DNA of 64,000 nucleotides from Castanea sativa (taxonomy: Eukaryota; Streptophyta; Magnoliopsida; Fagales; Fagaceae). The notes beneath the pieces were generated by a model. That model had not been told where the DNA came from. It made no database searches and worked only from the letters and a program-made list of their open reading frames with translations. The stretch lies in contig NC_134017.1 of assembly GCF_040712315.1 (NCBI RefSeq), forward strand, positions 81,597,987-81,661,986. Reading direction: 5' to 3'. Of the stretch, positions 22,058-33,825 are shown one piece after another. Position 1 is the first letter of the stretch. Each line of letters begins with the position of its first letter. The position numbers and the translations under genes are program-made.

Positions 22058-22948
22058 TAGGGGTGTGCAAAAAATCGATGAATCCAAAAAACTGGCTGAA
22101 ACTTATCGAACCGAATTCAATTTTTCAGTTCGGTTTCGAAGCGGTTCGGTTTCGGTTTCGATGCTGGATTTTTTCACCCTAAAATTGACTGATAGATAGA
22201 TAGATAGAGGAAGTAGCTTAGTGGAAAATCGCGCGCGTGTTAGCCACTAGATCACTAGTTCGAGCCTTCGCGTCTCCATTTTGAGTTTTTTTTTTTTTAA
22301 AAAAAAAATTAAAAAAACCCTAGCATCTTATATATAACTTGTAGCCCTAGCCACCCCTCGTAAGTTATAACCCTAGTCGCCCCTCACCCAATTTTCTCTC
22401 CCTCTCTAGCACTGATTCGGTCTCTTCGTTTCTTGCTATGGTATGTCTTCTTCTTGATTTTGTCTCTCATCCCAAATCACCCATGCTTGTACCGATTCGG
22501 CCTCTTCGTTTCTTGCCATGGCATGCCTTCTTCTTGATTTTGTTTCTCTCATCCCAAATCACCCATGCTTGTACTGGGATTCCATGGGTTTTGTGTCATC
22601 ATGTGATGTTTGTTTTAAAGAAACTTTGTAGCTGTTAATCTTAGTTTGTGTCTTATGGTTTTTAATGTGTTGCTCTATATTTTGTGTTGAAAACAAGGTC
22701 TGTGTTTTTACTATGTTTTTCTTTCAATAATATCTCTGTTTGATGCAAAAAAAATCCTTCTTTCTCAATAACCCTCTCTTTGGAAAATCGAAAACCGACC
22801 GAAACCAACTGAAACTGAAATACACTGAAACCGATTGATTTCCAGCCATTTTGGTCGGTTTCGGTTGAGAATTTCACACACCAAAATATTCGGTTTCGAT
22901 TGGCCATACCCAAAAAAACCGACCGAAACTGAACCGAGCACACCCTTA
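22058..22948. mobile_element. hAT-type non-autonomous element, 891 bp, with 8-bp target-site duplication
   Basis: The termini are TAGGGGTGTGCAAA and, as reverse complement of the right end, TAAGGGTGTGCTCGG. Both run into arrays of CGGTTCGGTTTCGG-like subterminal motifs. TCATCACC lies directly outside each end (22050-22057 and 22949-22956), giving the 8-bp duplication typical of hAT. The interior has no transposase. It holds a tRNA-like stretch and a 77-bp tandem duplication (about 22410-22565, GATTCGGNCTCTTCGTTTCT). Confidence 0.92.
22207..22280 (+). repeat. tRNA-related (SINE-like) segment inside the hAT element
   Basis: TAGCTTAGTGG matches a pol III A box, and AGTTCGAGCC about 45 bp later matches a B box. 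A T-run then A-run follows at about 22288-22310. It is not a foldable tRNA gene by eye, so a SINE fragment is more likely. Confidence 0.45.
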
Positions 22949-23001
22949 TCATCACCTCTTCGATTCTTGATTGTATGAGTGTTTCTTATTACAACCTCTC
23001 A

Positions 23002-23773
23002 ATGAAAATTCCATTCTTTTCATGGTTCTTCTTGATACCAATATGCTAACTTTTTGTCAACTTTCCTATCTTTGTGGTATCTGGCCAATGTCGTGGTGAT
23101 CAACAATCCTGTTTGCTTGATATGAAGGACAATCTTATAATCGACACAACTAGGTCCACAAAATTGGTGCATTGGAATGAAAGTATTGACTGTTGTTTGT
23201 GGGAAGGGGTCACCTGCAACGGGGGACTTCTTGTAGGCCTCAACTTGGTCAACGAATCAATCTATGATGAACTTGACAGTTTAAGTAGCCTTTTTTGCTT
23301 GTAGTATCTCCAAAACCTGAATTTGGCTTATAATAAACTCGATTCTCCAATTCCTCCAGAGTTTGGAAATTTGACAAATTTGAGGTATTTAAACCTATCA
23401 TATGCTGACTTTGGAGGGCAGATTCCCATTGAGATTTCACGTCTCACAAGGTTGGTTTCTCTCAATTTGTCTACCTATATGCTGAAACTTGAGAACCACA
23501 TTTAGCTTCGTTAGTTCACAACCTTACGTGGCTTACAGAATTTTATCTGGATGGTGTAAATATATCATCTCGAGGGAATGAGTGGTGTCAGGCCGTATCA
23601 TCTTCACTCCCAAATCTAAGGGTGTTGAGCATGTCAAGTTGCAATCTTCGGGGGCTCCGGATTCCTCCTTACTCAAGCTTCATTCTCTCTTAATTATTTG
23701 TCTCAATGCAAACAATTTTTCTGCTCCAGTTCTAGAATTTTTTTTCCTATTTTCGAAATTTAACATCCTTGTT
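23002..23773 (+). pseudogene. Receptor-like protein (LRR, Ve1/Cf-like) gene, 5' fragment with stops
   Basis: The ATG at 23002 starts a hydrophobic signal-like segment that is broken by TAA. The mature N-terminus follows, with the LRRNT pattern SGQCRGDQQS, STKLVHWNESIDCCLWEGVTC and LNLVNESI. LRR units come next (YLQNLNLAYNKL, FGNLTNLRYLNLSYADFGGQIPIEISRL). A TAG at about 23303 replaces Gln before YLQN, and several frame changes follow up to about 23773. Receptor-like proteins are plasma-membrane immune receptors lacking a kinase, usually about 900-1100 residues. Only the first quarter is left, and it ends exactly where the inverted PPR copy begins. No downstream LRR, membrane segment or tail is found on the far side. 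Confidence 0.85.
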
Positions 23774-25892
23774 GTGATATCACCTTTTTGAACTCCCCCT
23801 TCTTATGAAGTGCCCCATAAGAATATTGTATATGGAAACACTACAATAACCTCTTTTTTTCAAGTCCTCAAACACTTCCACAGCCATTATTGTCCTCTCC
23901 TCCTTCCCAACCACAAAAGCAAAGAACTTCGAAAGATCATCAATGACACAAAATCCCAATTTCTCCATTTGGGTTAACAATTTACAAAACTCATCCATCC
24001 TTCTCATCTCTGCATACAAAACCAAAATTGGATTGACAGTCACAAACTCCGGCTCAAGACCCTCCTGAAGCGTGACCTGAAAAACCTTATAAGCCTTATC
24101 AACTCGCTTCACACCACAAAAACCTTCGATAATTGAATTATAAATCCCCAAATCAGCTCTATACCCAGAATCCACCAAATCTTTCAACAAACCACAAGCA
24201 AACCCCACTTTCCCATCTGCCATAAACTCCTCAACTAACGATACATATATCGCCCTATCAATCAAACACCTTTTCTCCTTCATCTCCCTAAACAACTCAT
24301 ACCCTTTCTCCACCCTCCCCACCTTTACACAACGCGGTAACCAAAGTCGTATATGCCATTGTGTCTGGCTCCACCTTATCCTTTCTCATTTCCTCCCAAA
24401 TCCTCAAACACCCATCCAAATTCCCTGCTTCAACTAACACCCTTACCATTGCCGTGTACGCAAACACGACCGGTGTACACAAATTCTCCCACATTTTACT
24501 CAAAACTTTCAACATTTTATCAATTCTCCCAACTTTACACAACCCTTTAATCAAAACCATAAAAGTGATACTCTCTTCAACCAAACCATCATTCCTGAAA
24601 TCATCATAAACTAAAATCGCCAAGTCCACATACCCATTCTTCATCAAAGCATCAATAATCCTATTGTACAAAAAAACCCTAGGCTTAACATTGAATTTAT
24701 TCATCTTTTGATACACGTAGAAAACCTGAAGGGGCCGATTGGCGTCGGAGTGGAATCGGACAAGGATTTCGAACTGCTTTTCTGTGGGGGGGTTTGTTTT
24801 GGGAGATCATGAATTTAGGTAGTTCATCGACAGAGTGGAAACGGTTAGAGCGGTTGAGGCTATAGGTGAAGGCATTGTAGGAAGCAAAAGTGTGGTGGAA
24901 ATCTTTTTGCTTGGAGGCCCAATGGAAGAACTTGGAGGCGAGATTCGGGTCGGGTTGGGATTTAAGGACTTTGGCAACGAGGTCCAAAGTGACGTGGCGG
25001 AGTTTGTTGAGGTCGGAGACGATGGGAGGGACCCAGTGGTTTTGGTTCTTGCGGAATGAGTCAGTGATGTGTCGGGCGATAAGGGAGAGGCAGATGAGTG
25101 AGGTGTGGGTGGTCCCATTGTTGGTGTTGCGGGTTTCAGTGGTGGTGGGGGAATGTTGTCAATCTCAGTGGTGGAGATTGAAGGGTTGAGGATTGTGGGG
25201 AGGAGAGGGTTTTTGGGGGGAGATGGATTAGCGGTTGGAGAAGAGGTTGTTGCGGACGGTGGGGCAGTGTTGGGAGGGTTTATGGTGGTCGTAGAAGAAG
25301 TAGAACTTGTTTTTTTGGTTTTGGTTTTGGGGTTTGGGAATTGGGGGCTGAGGAGGCATTTCTATATATATTTTTTCTTCTTTCATTGATTTCTTTCACC
25401 ATAACTCATCAGCTTCGAACTTCTCTTTAGTGACCAATTTACACTATTGTCTTATGTTGTGTTTGACTTACTAGTTAAGCAGTCTGTTCTATGAAAGTGC
25501 AGTGCGTTGAGGGTTTTGGGAAAATTGCACCGTGGAATGCCCTATACAGTTATGCTTGTACCCATGCATTATTTAGCTGATATGTTAATTATTCTTCATT
25601 TTGGAGGTAGTAGATATTTTAATTAAAAGTTTTAATTGTGCAGTTAAGTGGGTTTTGTATCTTTTTCTTGACACGAAATTCTTCCTTTGAGTTAATATGT
25701 TGTCTCACACATAAATCTTTGTCACAAATTTTCAAGCTCATCCTTGATATTATATCTACTCAAACGTATTTGGAAGATATATTTTCTTCCTTTGAGCTTC
25801 TTTATATCTTGTGGCAGATCTATGTCATCAAATATCTACATCATAATTTCCTCTCATAATTATCGGATAAATATATGACAAATATACATATT
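23774..25892 (-). pseudogene. Inverted truncated copy of the PPR gene with its upstream region
   Basis: The start codon is kept (25357-25359), but TAA at 25228-25230 ends the frame near codon 43. Further frame changes occur near 24980, 24700 and 24310, and one near 23815 breaks the last unit. Each remaining block matches 3136-5322 at about 90 percent or better by eye (VKPRVFLYNRIIDALMKNGY, KEKRCLIDRAIY, QMEKLGFCVIDDLSKFFAFV). The copy lacks the last 200 codons. About 530 bp of parental upstream DNA (25360-25892) is included, so this is a DNA-level duplication and not a retrocopy. The ends coincide with palindromes in the parent. Confidence 0.93.
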
Positions 25893-26619
25893 TTTAACAT
25901 CCCAAACTCTATTTTTTTGCCATTTTATTTAAATATTCTTATATATATATATATATATATATATATTTTTACTATTTCCCCCCCCCCCTCTCTCTCTCTT
26001 CCCTACTGCAACCAACAACCACAATTGATTAGCAATACCTGAAAAAAGCCAACCACACCAACACTCATCAAACCCAACACCACCCATACCCATGGCCAAA
26101 ACCTAGCACCGATTGCAACCAGAACACACCGATCCAGCAACCACTAGACCCATGCCAATCTCATAACCACCAGACACCACTACTGTAACAACCCACCCCA
26201 CCACCACGGCAACACCCATTGAAACCCGCCCAAAATCAAACCCATTCCAAACCCATTAGAACCCAGCCATAACCACAGCCCCATGCCACCATTGCACCTC
26301 CACGACCAAAACCCCCATGCCACAACAACCTATAACCCCACAACCCACCATGACCTAGACCCACCATGGCGCTGCCACCCATCGACCCAAAACCCACTCC
26401 CACACAAATCAAAACCCTACACCAATACCACCGAACCACATCACAAACCACCCCGCAACACAAATCAACCCATACTTTTGCAGCTACTACCACCACACGA
26501 ATTTCAAGTTTAAGAAAAGGGGGTTTTGAGTTTAAGTAGAGGAGAGAGCAGAACAAGAACAAGAGTGAGAGAGAAGAGAAGGAAGACGGAGAGAAATGAA
26601 AGAAAGAGAGAGAACAATA

Positions 26620-26693
<74 letters not shown>

Positions 26694-26975
26694 AAATATT
26701 ATAAAAAATTATAGAAACTCGCTACAGTACCATTATATATTTAGGATGGTATTGTAGCATAATTGTAAAAAATTTTACAATTGAAAGATTAGGTAATGAG
26801 CTTTTTTTGTGCTTTGATGCTAAAATATATCATATTAAACCATATAACTTGTTGGATACTGATGCTCTAATTCTACTTGAAGTAGAATTCTTGATGCAAG
26901 CCCATTGTATAGGCTATCACGTTGGCTGGATCCACAACGTATGGTTCATGCATAGACAGCTTTCACAAAACTTTT
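25893..26975 (+). mobile_element. Transposon copy, inverted relative of 49268-50345
   Basis: A proline-rich coding-like stretch (26283-26513), flanking AT and GA/TC microsatellites, and the GGATGGTATTGTAGCA block at about 26735 all recur in reverse orientation at 49268-50345. The Harbinger-like terminus GGATACTGATGCTC|TAA is at about 26853-26871. Shared sequence extends beyond it to about 26975, including the palindrome TTCTACTTGAAGTAGAA. The left end is cut at the edge of the PPR copy. Open frames here are shadows of repeat sequence and not genes. Confidence 0.75.
26622..26692. repeat. (AT)n(GA)n microsatellite
   Basis: About 20 AT units are followed by about 14 AG units. A similar compound run with TC and TA is in the inverted relative at 49543-49610. 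Confidence 0.95.
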
Positions 26976-28410
26976 GGGAGGTCCTAGACTGATATTAAAT
27001 TTGTTAGGTATGTTGCGTGGGCACGTGTGGAGTTCTACAAACATATATTGAGCTGATCAAGGCTTTATAAACAACTTCAAGAAACCTAAATTGTGACTAG
27101 AGTAGTACTTTTGGAGTGTAGCATTCCTTGAGTTGTTACTTGTTATAACTTTTCTGTTCAATTGGATGTTCTCCTTCATCATCCCATGCATAAGATTGAT
27201 TCATAGAAATGAAAAGTAATCACACAAAACATAACATATATTGTGGAATGGAATAAGACCCTCTGCTATATAATTTGGGCTCTATATGGATAGCTTGGGT
27301 TCAATGTTTTTTATCTTCTTGGCTTCTCTTCATCGTCTTGGTTTCTAGGGGAGGTGTCAGTACTCAATACTGCTATCTGATTGCTCCTGGAGCTGGGAGG
27401 AAAATTATTCAGTTGATGGGTGTAATTAACTAACAAGGCTTTTATTGAAGCCCATTGGGTAATGGAAAGAATATCTTTGTATGGCGTGAAAATGATGGGC
27501 CTTTAGGCAAGAGAATAATGTATGATGCTGCTAATTGCTCCACAAACAGATTGTCTAAATACATAAATGTTGAAGGCCATTGGCTGTGGCCTCCAGCAAG
27601 GTCTGATAAACTAGAGTAAAAGTTGAGAGCAAGTTGTGTGAAATGAGACTTGGTGGTGAGGACAGAGTGAGGGTGGTTCGGAATCATCGGAGCTTGAGCA
27701 ATTAGAGCTACAAAGCCTCAAAGTTTGTTGGTGGCCGCGCTTGGTATGGTTTTCTAAAAATATTCCCAAGTGGCCAAGCTTGGTTAATTAGCTATCAACA
27801 ATAAAGCTTAGTTTTACAACCATGCATGGGAGCGTACGTACAAGGAAATTTGTCTTCTCGATGTTTGACAGAGCAATGCTAAATAAACCCTTTGCATCGA
27901 ATTAGACCTCAAATGGAATTAGTATTGGCAATTTAAAGTCCAGTTTAATTATGTGGCTCAAATTTTCAATTGGTAAAATCTAACACATAATAAAAAGACA
28001 TGGTTTTAGCCTGTCGATGCTGATCAATAAATATGGTAGTATGGCAATGACATCTCTGCCTTATCGAAACATACAATACAAATACAATCCGAGGAAGTTC
28101 CCATAGTGTTATGGATCAAGAATTGCAAATCAGAATATATCTACACATATCGATCATTATCACTAGTTTGGCTTAAATATATATCTGTGGTTAAAAGAAC
28201 TTGGTGGAGCTGAGTTGACCACAACTTCCTTCCTCGCAACATGGCAACAGAGCAAACAATAAACACAATATATCTTTTTCTATACATTAAGTTTTTGTTT
28301 TGCAACCCACGGTTTGGCCCACTGGGCTGATTCTTGTATTGTGGAAGAGCCCATCATTCTCTTCTGTGTCTACAATTTTGTTGGGAGTTATTAAGGGAAA
28401 TGGATTGGGC
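26976..28410. other. Intergenic DNA, no gene recognised
   Basis: Unique-looking sequence without splice-coherent coding blocks. A minus-strand open stretch of about 80 codons at 27442-27687 matches no family I recognise and has no supporting context. Confidence 0.4.

Positions 28411-28413
<3 letters not shown>

Positions 28414-28459
<46 letters not shown>
28414..28459. repeat. (TC)23 microsatellite
   Basis: An uninterrupted TC run of 46 bp. Confidence 0.97.
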
Positions 28460-28461
<2 letters not shown>

Positions 28462-29039
28462 TTTATTTTTCCAAATAATATATATTTAATCAGGAAATAA
28501 ATTCTTTTATTTATCCTTTAGTTATTCGAAGTTTGGAACCATAACAAACAGCAATAAGGGAATTTTAAGTCAATTAAAATGGTTGGTTTTAAAATAATAT
28601 TTTTAATAAATATAAAGTTTCTTTTATTCTCGACAAATATTCACATGAATGAGTTCTTGTTGTAAAATAAAAGAAATGGCAATACAAGTTAGAGGAATTA
28701 CAAGACAACATATTATATGAAACTAGTTCTTTAAGAACACTATATCATCCATAAGTTTTTATATGTGCATCTCATATTTATAAAGACTATCTCTTATAGG
28801 CATGAAACCATAACAAGTAAAGCAATTTTAAAAATATTTGTCACTCACCGGATGATTTGATAAGTAATTGAAAATTCTAGGGATGGACAGGAAAATTTTA
28901 TCTCCTAACTTTTGGAGGGAATTTCCTCCAACCCACTACGTGGCAATTAATAAAACAATGTAAATGTATTTCTACGTGCATGACTTATTTAATAAGTCAT
29001 ATAACTTGTTTTAAATAATATATATGGATGGTTTTATGA

Positions 29040-29547
29040 GTTGTCAAATAGTGGGTGGAGGAGAAAGCAACTCCCGTTAGAGAAAAAGTTTTAGTAGGCT
29101 TTTTAATATTCTCTAAAGTGCTAGAGTTGAGAAAAATTATGCGTACCTTGATTTATGAAGATTTTGGGGTTTTTATAGTAGTGTAGAGCTGACCTTCGTT
29201 TCTTGGCAGAAAATGTATTTCCTTGTAGAGAAGATTCTCATTAATACTCATTTTTGCGGGATCCTTTCCTTGTAGAGATTCCTTTGATTAGGATTGGTCG
29301 TAGAATACAATATATTTCCATGTATAGACATTTGTGGAGATCAAGCTAATTAGTCATGCTGAACCCGTCGGCCTCTTCACCCTGTCGGCCACTTGCCTCG
29401 TCCGAAGGTTCTCCATCGGCTTATGGAGGTGCCCGTCGGGTATCGTGGTGGGTTCGTCGGCTTTATGGTGTCACTGCTTTTGTCCTTCTGTCCGCTCACG
29501 GGAAGCTGATGGGTCCAGAGGAACTGTCGGCTTCCTTGTGTGTTACA
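29040..29547 (-). mobile_element. LTR-retrotransposon terminal repeat fragment (probable solo LTR)
   Basis: Read on the minus strand it begins TGTAACACACAAGGAAGC at 29547. It has GC-rich GCCGACGGG-type motifs, then a TATA-like CTATAAAAACCCC at about 29165-29180 followed by an A-rich transcript-start region (CAAGGTACGCA), as in plant LTRs. The 3' end is not clear, since no matching 5-bp duplication of TATCA was found. It lies just inside the intron donor of the P450 exon at 29599. Confidence 0.55.
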
Positions 29548-29598
29548 TATCAAATCTTTTGCAAGAACATCCTTATCAGAGAGAAAAGAAACCCTTAC

Positions 29599-30518
29599 CA
29601 GGCATGTAGCTTTGATGATTGTATCTGGATCATAACTGGAAATTTCATCCTCGTAAGTGACAGTGGATAGCAAAACATCCATAAAATCATGATGTTCCTT
29701 CTTCCCACCAAACAATTTTCTCTGCTTATGTTCTTCTAACCATTCTCCAACCATTTGATCCAATTCTTTGGCTGTCTTCTTCATAGCTTTCTCATACCCT
29801 CCCATGTCCAACCACCTTAGATAAGGTAGTGCATCTGATACCACAAATGTCCAAGTCAAATCGGAGAATCACCTCAACGCCTTTCGACATTGATCATTCC
29901 CTTCATTCTCATACTTGGTTGTAGCCCCACAAAATCGCTTCCCTACAACCATCCTAGATTCCATATTTAGTGTTGTGTACCCAAACCATCTTTCCATTTC
30001 CACAAACACCATGTTTTTCTTGCCCAATAGCTCAAATATCTCTTTAATAGAATCATTTACCTCGGCCTCTCTAATGTGTTTGAGCATCTCAAGGCGGTGG
30101 TTTGAGAGGACTTCCAGCACGGCCATCTTTCTCACTTGGCGCCAATAGGGACCGTAAGGGCTAAACCCAAACATGGCATAGTTGTACCCCAATAGTTCTA
30201 GAGCTAGAGCTTTTGGACGATTGGCAAAGGCTTTGTCATTAGTGGTAAAACATTCTTTAACTATCTCCCAACTGCTTACTGCTAGAGTTTGATGCACACC
30301 TAACCAGATAGTGAAGATTGGTCCATACTTGTCAGCCATGTTACCCAAGGTAATATGGGGTGGTTGTGACCCTCCTAGTAGGTGGAGGTGGCCAATCAAA
30401 GGCCATGCAGTACCGCCAGCTTTCGGTGGAACTTTACTTTTACTATCAGATTTTTTCTTGATATACATAAGTACAAAAGAAAGAAGAAAAATAGAAAAAA
30501 GGCGAAGATGTTAGCCAC
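29599..30518 (-). pseudogene. CYP82-type cytochrome P450, exon 1 only, damaged
   Basis: This exon holds the N-terminal 60 percent of a P450: proline hinge (PPKAGGTAWPLIGHLHLLGG), KYGPIFTIWLG, ELLGYNYAMFGFSPYGPYWRQVRK, SNHRLEMLKH and DALPYLRWLDMGGYEKAM. It ends at TCL|GTAAGG (donor 29597-29598). Three defects are visible. The start codon is GTG (30516-30518) where the sister copy has ATG. A TGA near 29870 follows KALR, where the sister reads KALRDF. No second exon with I helix, ExxR or haem loop follows downstream. CYP82 enzymes are microsomal monooxygenases of specialised metabolism. This is a tandem duplicate of 33865-37284, about 85-90 percent alike by eye. Confidence 0.9.
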
Positions 30519-32450
30519 AGAAGATAGAAGTTGTGAAGAAATATTACAAGAGAAGGAAGAGCGTATGTTTGCTATTTAAGGTTATTAGACTGCGGCAAAA
30601 ATCTCATGCAAGGGGTTTACAACTTAATTTTTATAATGTAACATTCTTAGTCCTTTAACATGGATTTAGGTCCTCACCAACCTGCTCACGTGCAATTGTC
30701 TGGTGTAACATTTCTTAGTCCATTTGATGAGTGAGGTTTTATTCGTTATATTAAACTATAACTCAAAACTTGCAATGTTTTCCCTAATTTGAAATGGACA
30801 ACCACGAAGGCAAGAGAAATTAGACAAGTATTACATACTATATAATAAATAATTGGATCCTAAAATTGTGGTTGCCTCAGTTTATTAATATTTATTAAAA
30901 ACTTTACCAAATTACATTACATAGTTTTCTTATAATTTGTGATAATTTCAAATTAGACTTTGAATTTTAAAATTATTTATTATATAACAAGAGTTGGGTC
31001 CACTATTGAATCAAGTTCCTACATTCTCCCTACGCCAAGCAGCTAACATTTATTAATGACTTTGATAAATTACAAAATTTCGCCGCAAGTTGGTTCTTCG
31101 ATTTCCTTTAATTAGAATGAAAGTAGCTATGAAGTCCCTTTGACCCTTTCTTATAGTTTGGGTTAGTTTCAAATTAAACTATAAGTTTGGAAGAAGACGA
31201 TGAATCTCTATTTGGTATGCAACCCACCAACTCAATGGGAAAAGGTAACGGATTGGGGTATGAACAAACGAAAAGAAAGACGCCTACAATCCGTTATCAG
31301 CAAGCTGTGATATAGGGGGGGGGGGGGTCTGATATACCATATTTGGATTCAAAGAAACAAATATTGTCCAGTACGTCTGCCAGATGGGAGATTAAAAGTT
31401 CACGTGGATGTCAAAGGAAGGTTCAGCGATTTTGTACCATATTAAATATTTTTCGTTCAAGTTAAAATTTCTCTAATAGTTAGGTCTGTTGTTTAAATTA
31501 CATAATTATAAATATTATTTTATATAAATTAATAATGAGTTTTTAAAATGATTTTTTTAATAAATCCTAATCGGTTGATTAATTTGAATATATCCAAGAA
31601 TATTAAAAAAAATATATTCCCTAACTTTACGGAAAACATTACACATATTACATTTTACATTAAATTTAAATTATTATATAAGTTTATTACAATTATAGCA
31701 TTTTTTTTCTTTACAAATATGTGTAATTCCTATATTATTGAAACTTGAACTTTAAAGTAATCTTTCAAATATTTAAAATATTTATTATTTTTTTAGAGTT
31801 TATATCTCTAATTTCTATACCTATTTGTTTGTATTTTTTTAGCCCAAAAGTAAAGATTTTAGCCCAAATAGGAAATAAAAAACTCATACTTTTCAACCCA
31901 AAAATTAAAAAACAAAAAATAAAAATTTGAGCCTAAAACTAGAAAGACAATCTACAAATATAACAATTTAAGACCTAATTAATCTAAAATGGGCCGAAGT
32001 CGATTGACTGGACCAAAATGGATCAAGAATGGACAAAATTAGAGTTAATGAATTGAAAGAGACTGAATGAACCAAATTTTACCAAAATGTTACGCTGATA
32101 TGGCTCAATAAGAGCGTATAACAATAATAAATACAATTCTTTAACTTTAAGATGTTATATATATCCATTGTCTATTTAGGATATTAGAACTTATTAAATT
32201 GTAGTTGTTGTTGACATGTTGTAGTTGAGTTTTCTCTTTATCAACAATAAATGAGTTTGTGTACAGACAAGTGTCCGATCGAGTTTCTATAAGTGAGTTT
32301 GTAATTGTATTCTAATAAATTTCCAACTTGCATATAAATAAGAAAAGTAAAATTCAAGCATGTACGAGACTTGGATGAATGGTGTTAACACATGAAAATA
32401 AATCAATTCTAGGTTGCAAAAGCAACTGGCAACTTATTGTTTGGGATATT
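30519..32450. other. AT-rich intergenic DNA with G13 run
   Basis: No coding evidence. A run of 13 G is at 31315-31327. From 31430 on, the sequence is very AT-rich with long poly-A/T, and its open frames look like chance. Confidence 0.5.
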
Positions 32451-32479
32451 GAATTTTGACATGTAGATATTATTATCAT

Positions 32480-33480
32480 AGTGGTTAGTATAGTACAATA
32501 CACGATACATATCATACAATACGTATCTTATCGTGTGTAAAAAGTATCTTATCGTGTGTAAAAAGTTCCGTATCGTATCGATATATCGTAAGTGTTTATA
32601 AATCATACGATACAGTTTACGTATCGTATGAATCGTATTGTATCGTATCATAAAATCGTATGTATCGTACAATACATAGACAAATGCTTTAAAATGAGAT
32701 TTTTTGTTAAAATTTGTACTTTTATTTGAATCTAACAAGTTGTTAGACTTGTTTTTTTTAACACAAAATTATTAGTTTACTTTATTTAACCTACTAAAAT
32801 AACATATTCATAAGTTTCTTTTCATCTCTCTCTAACAATTGGACTACATAGTACACACTTACCATTCATTTTAATATTTACAAATTTATTTTATATACTA
32901 TGAATAAAATATTGATTGACAATATAAATTTTTATTTTTATTTTTTATCATTATTGTTATAAGTCCAAGAAACTAGAATGCCAAAAAAGATTATAAAAAT
33001 AATATTAAAATAAAAAGAACAAGAAGAGATAGTAAATGTTAATGATGAATGACGATGAAGAAAGTTTTACTGAAGAAATAAGTTTGCAAAATTATAAACA
33101 TGATGATAACATTGACTTACATGGGATAGATCAGGCAATTTGATGAATTTGATGAAAATAAATTATTATTTTTGATTCATTTGTAATCTATTATTACTTT
33201 TGAATTAAGTAATTTGAATGTGTATGTTATACACATGTTAGTTTGATTTATTTAGCTACCTTGTTAAATGTTACTACACAAGCGATGAATAAATTAGTCA
33301 TTAGTTGAATATATTTAAAATTTATAATGAATATACCCTTTATATATGTATATTTATAATTTTTTTTTTATAAATTACTAAGTGTTTATGTATCTTACGA
33401 TACATGATACGATATGATATACGATATGAAAAAATGAAAAATCGATTTATGATATGATTCACATTTTGACAGCTATGATT
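32480..33480. mobile_element. Element with dense ACGATACG/CGTATCGT motif ends
   Basis: Between 32490 and 32690 there are more than a dozen ATCGTA/TACGAT units, including a direct repeat of TATCTTATCGTGTGTAAAAAG. A second cluster at 33385-33470 has the motifs again. This is like the subterminal repeats of a DNA transposon. The interior at about 33040-33130 reads a short acidic stretch (DDEESFTEEI) that might be a transposase tail, but that is weak. Termini were not fixed. Confidence 0.45.
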
Positions 33481-33792
33481 ATTATTATTATTATTATAGG
33501 ATTTAAACCTATAACAGATCATAACTAGCGAACACGCACTTTCCCAAGAGGAGATAAGATTCTAACTCTAGATCATCTACTTTGATATCACAATATATTG
33601 TTGATTGTTTTAAAATCTTAAATTATTATGAAAAAATGAATTTAATAATTTAACTAGCACTCTAAGCTATCTATTTTAAATTGAAAGTAATATTTAAAAC
33701 TTTGATCGAATAGTTTTAGCAAAAGAAAAGTAATATATTTATAGTGATCTACATGGAGAAAACACAACTTTATAGTTCAACTCATGAGATAA

Positions 33793-33825
<33 letters not shown>

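Noticed and set aside
22207..22280. Possible functional tRNA gene
   Set aside because: A- and B-box-like motifs exist, but no acceptor-stem pairing or clear anticodon arm was seen. A SINE or tRNA relic is more likely.
26236..26562. Two overlapping frames, one Pro/His-rich and one Gly/Val/Trp-rich
   Set aside because: Both strands of a repeated element (also at 49671-49950). The frames are not under coding constraint and differ freely between copies.
27442..27687. Minus-strand open frame of 81 codons
   Set aside because: No recognisable domain, splice context or relative. Left as intergenic.
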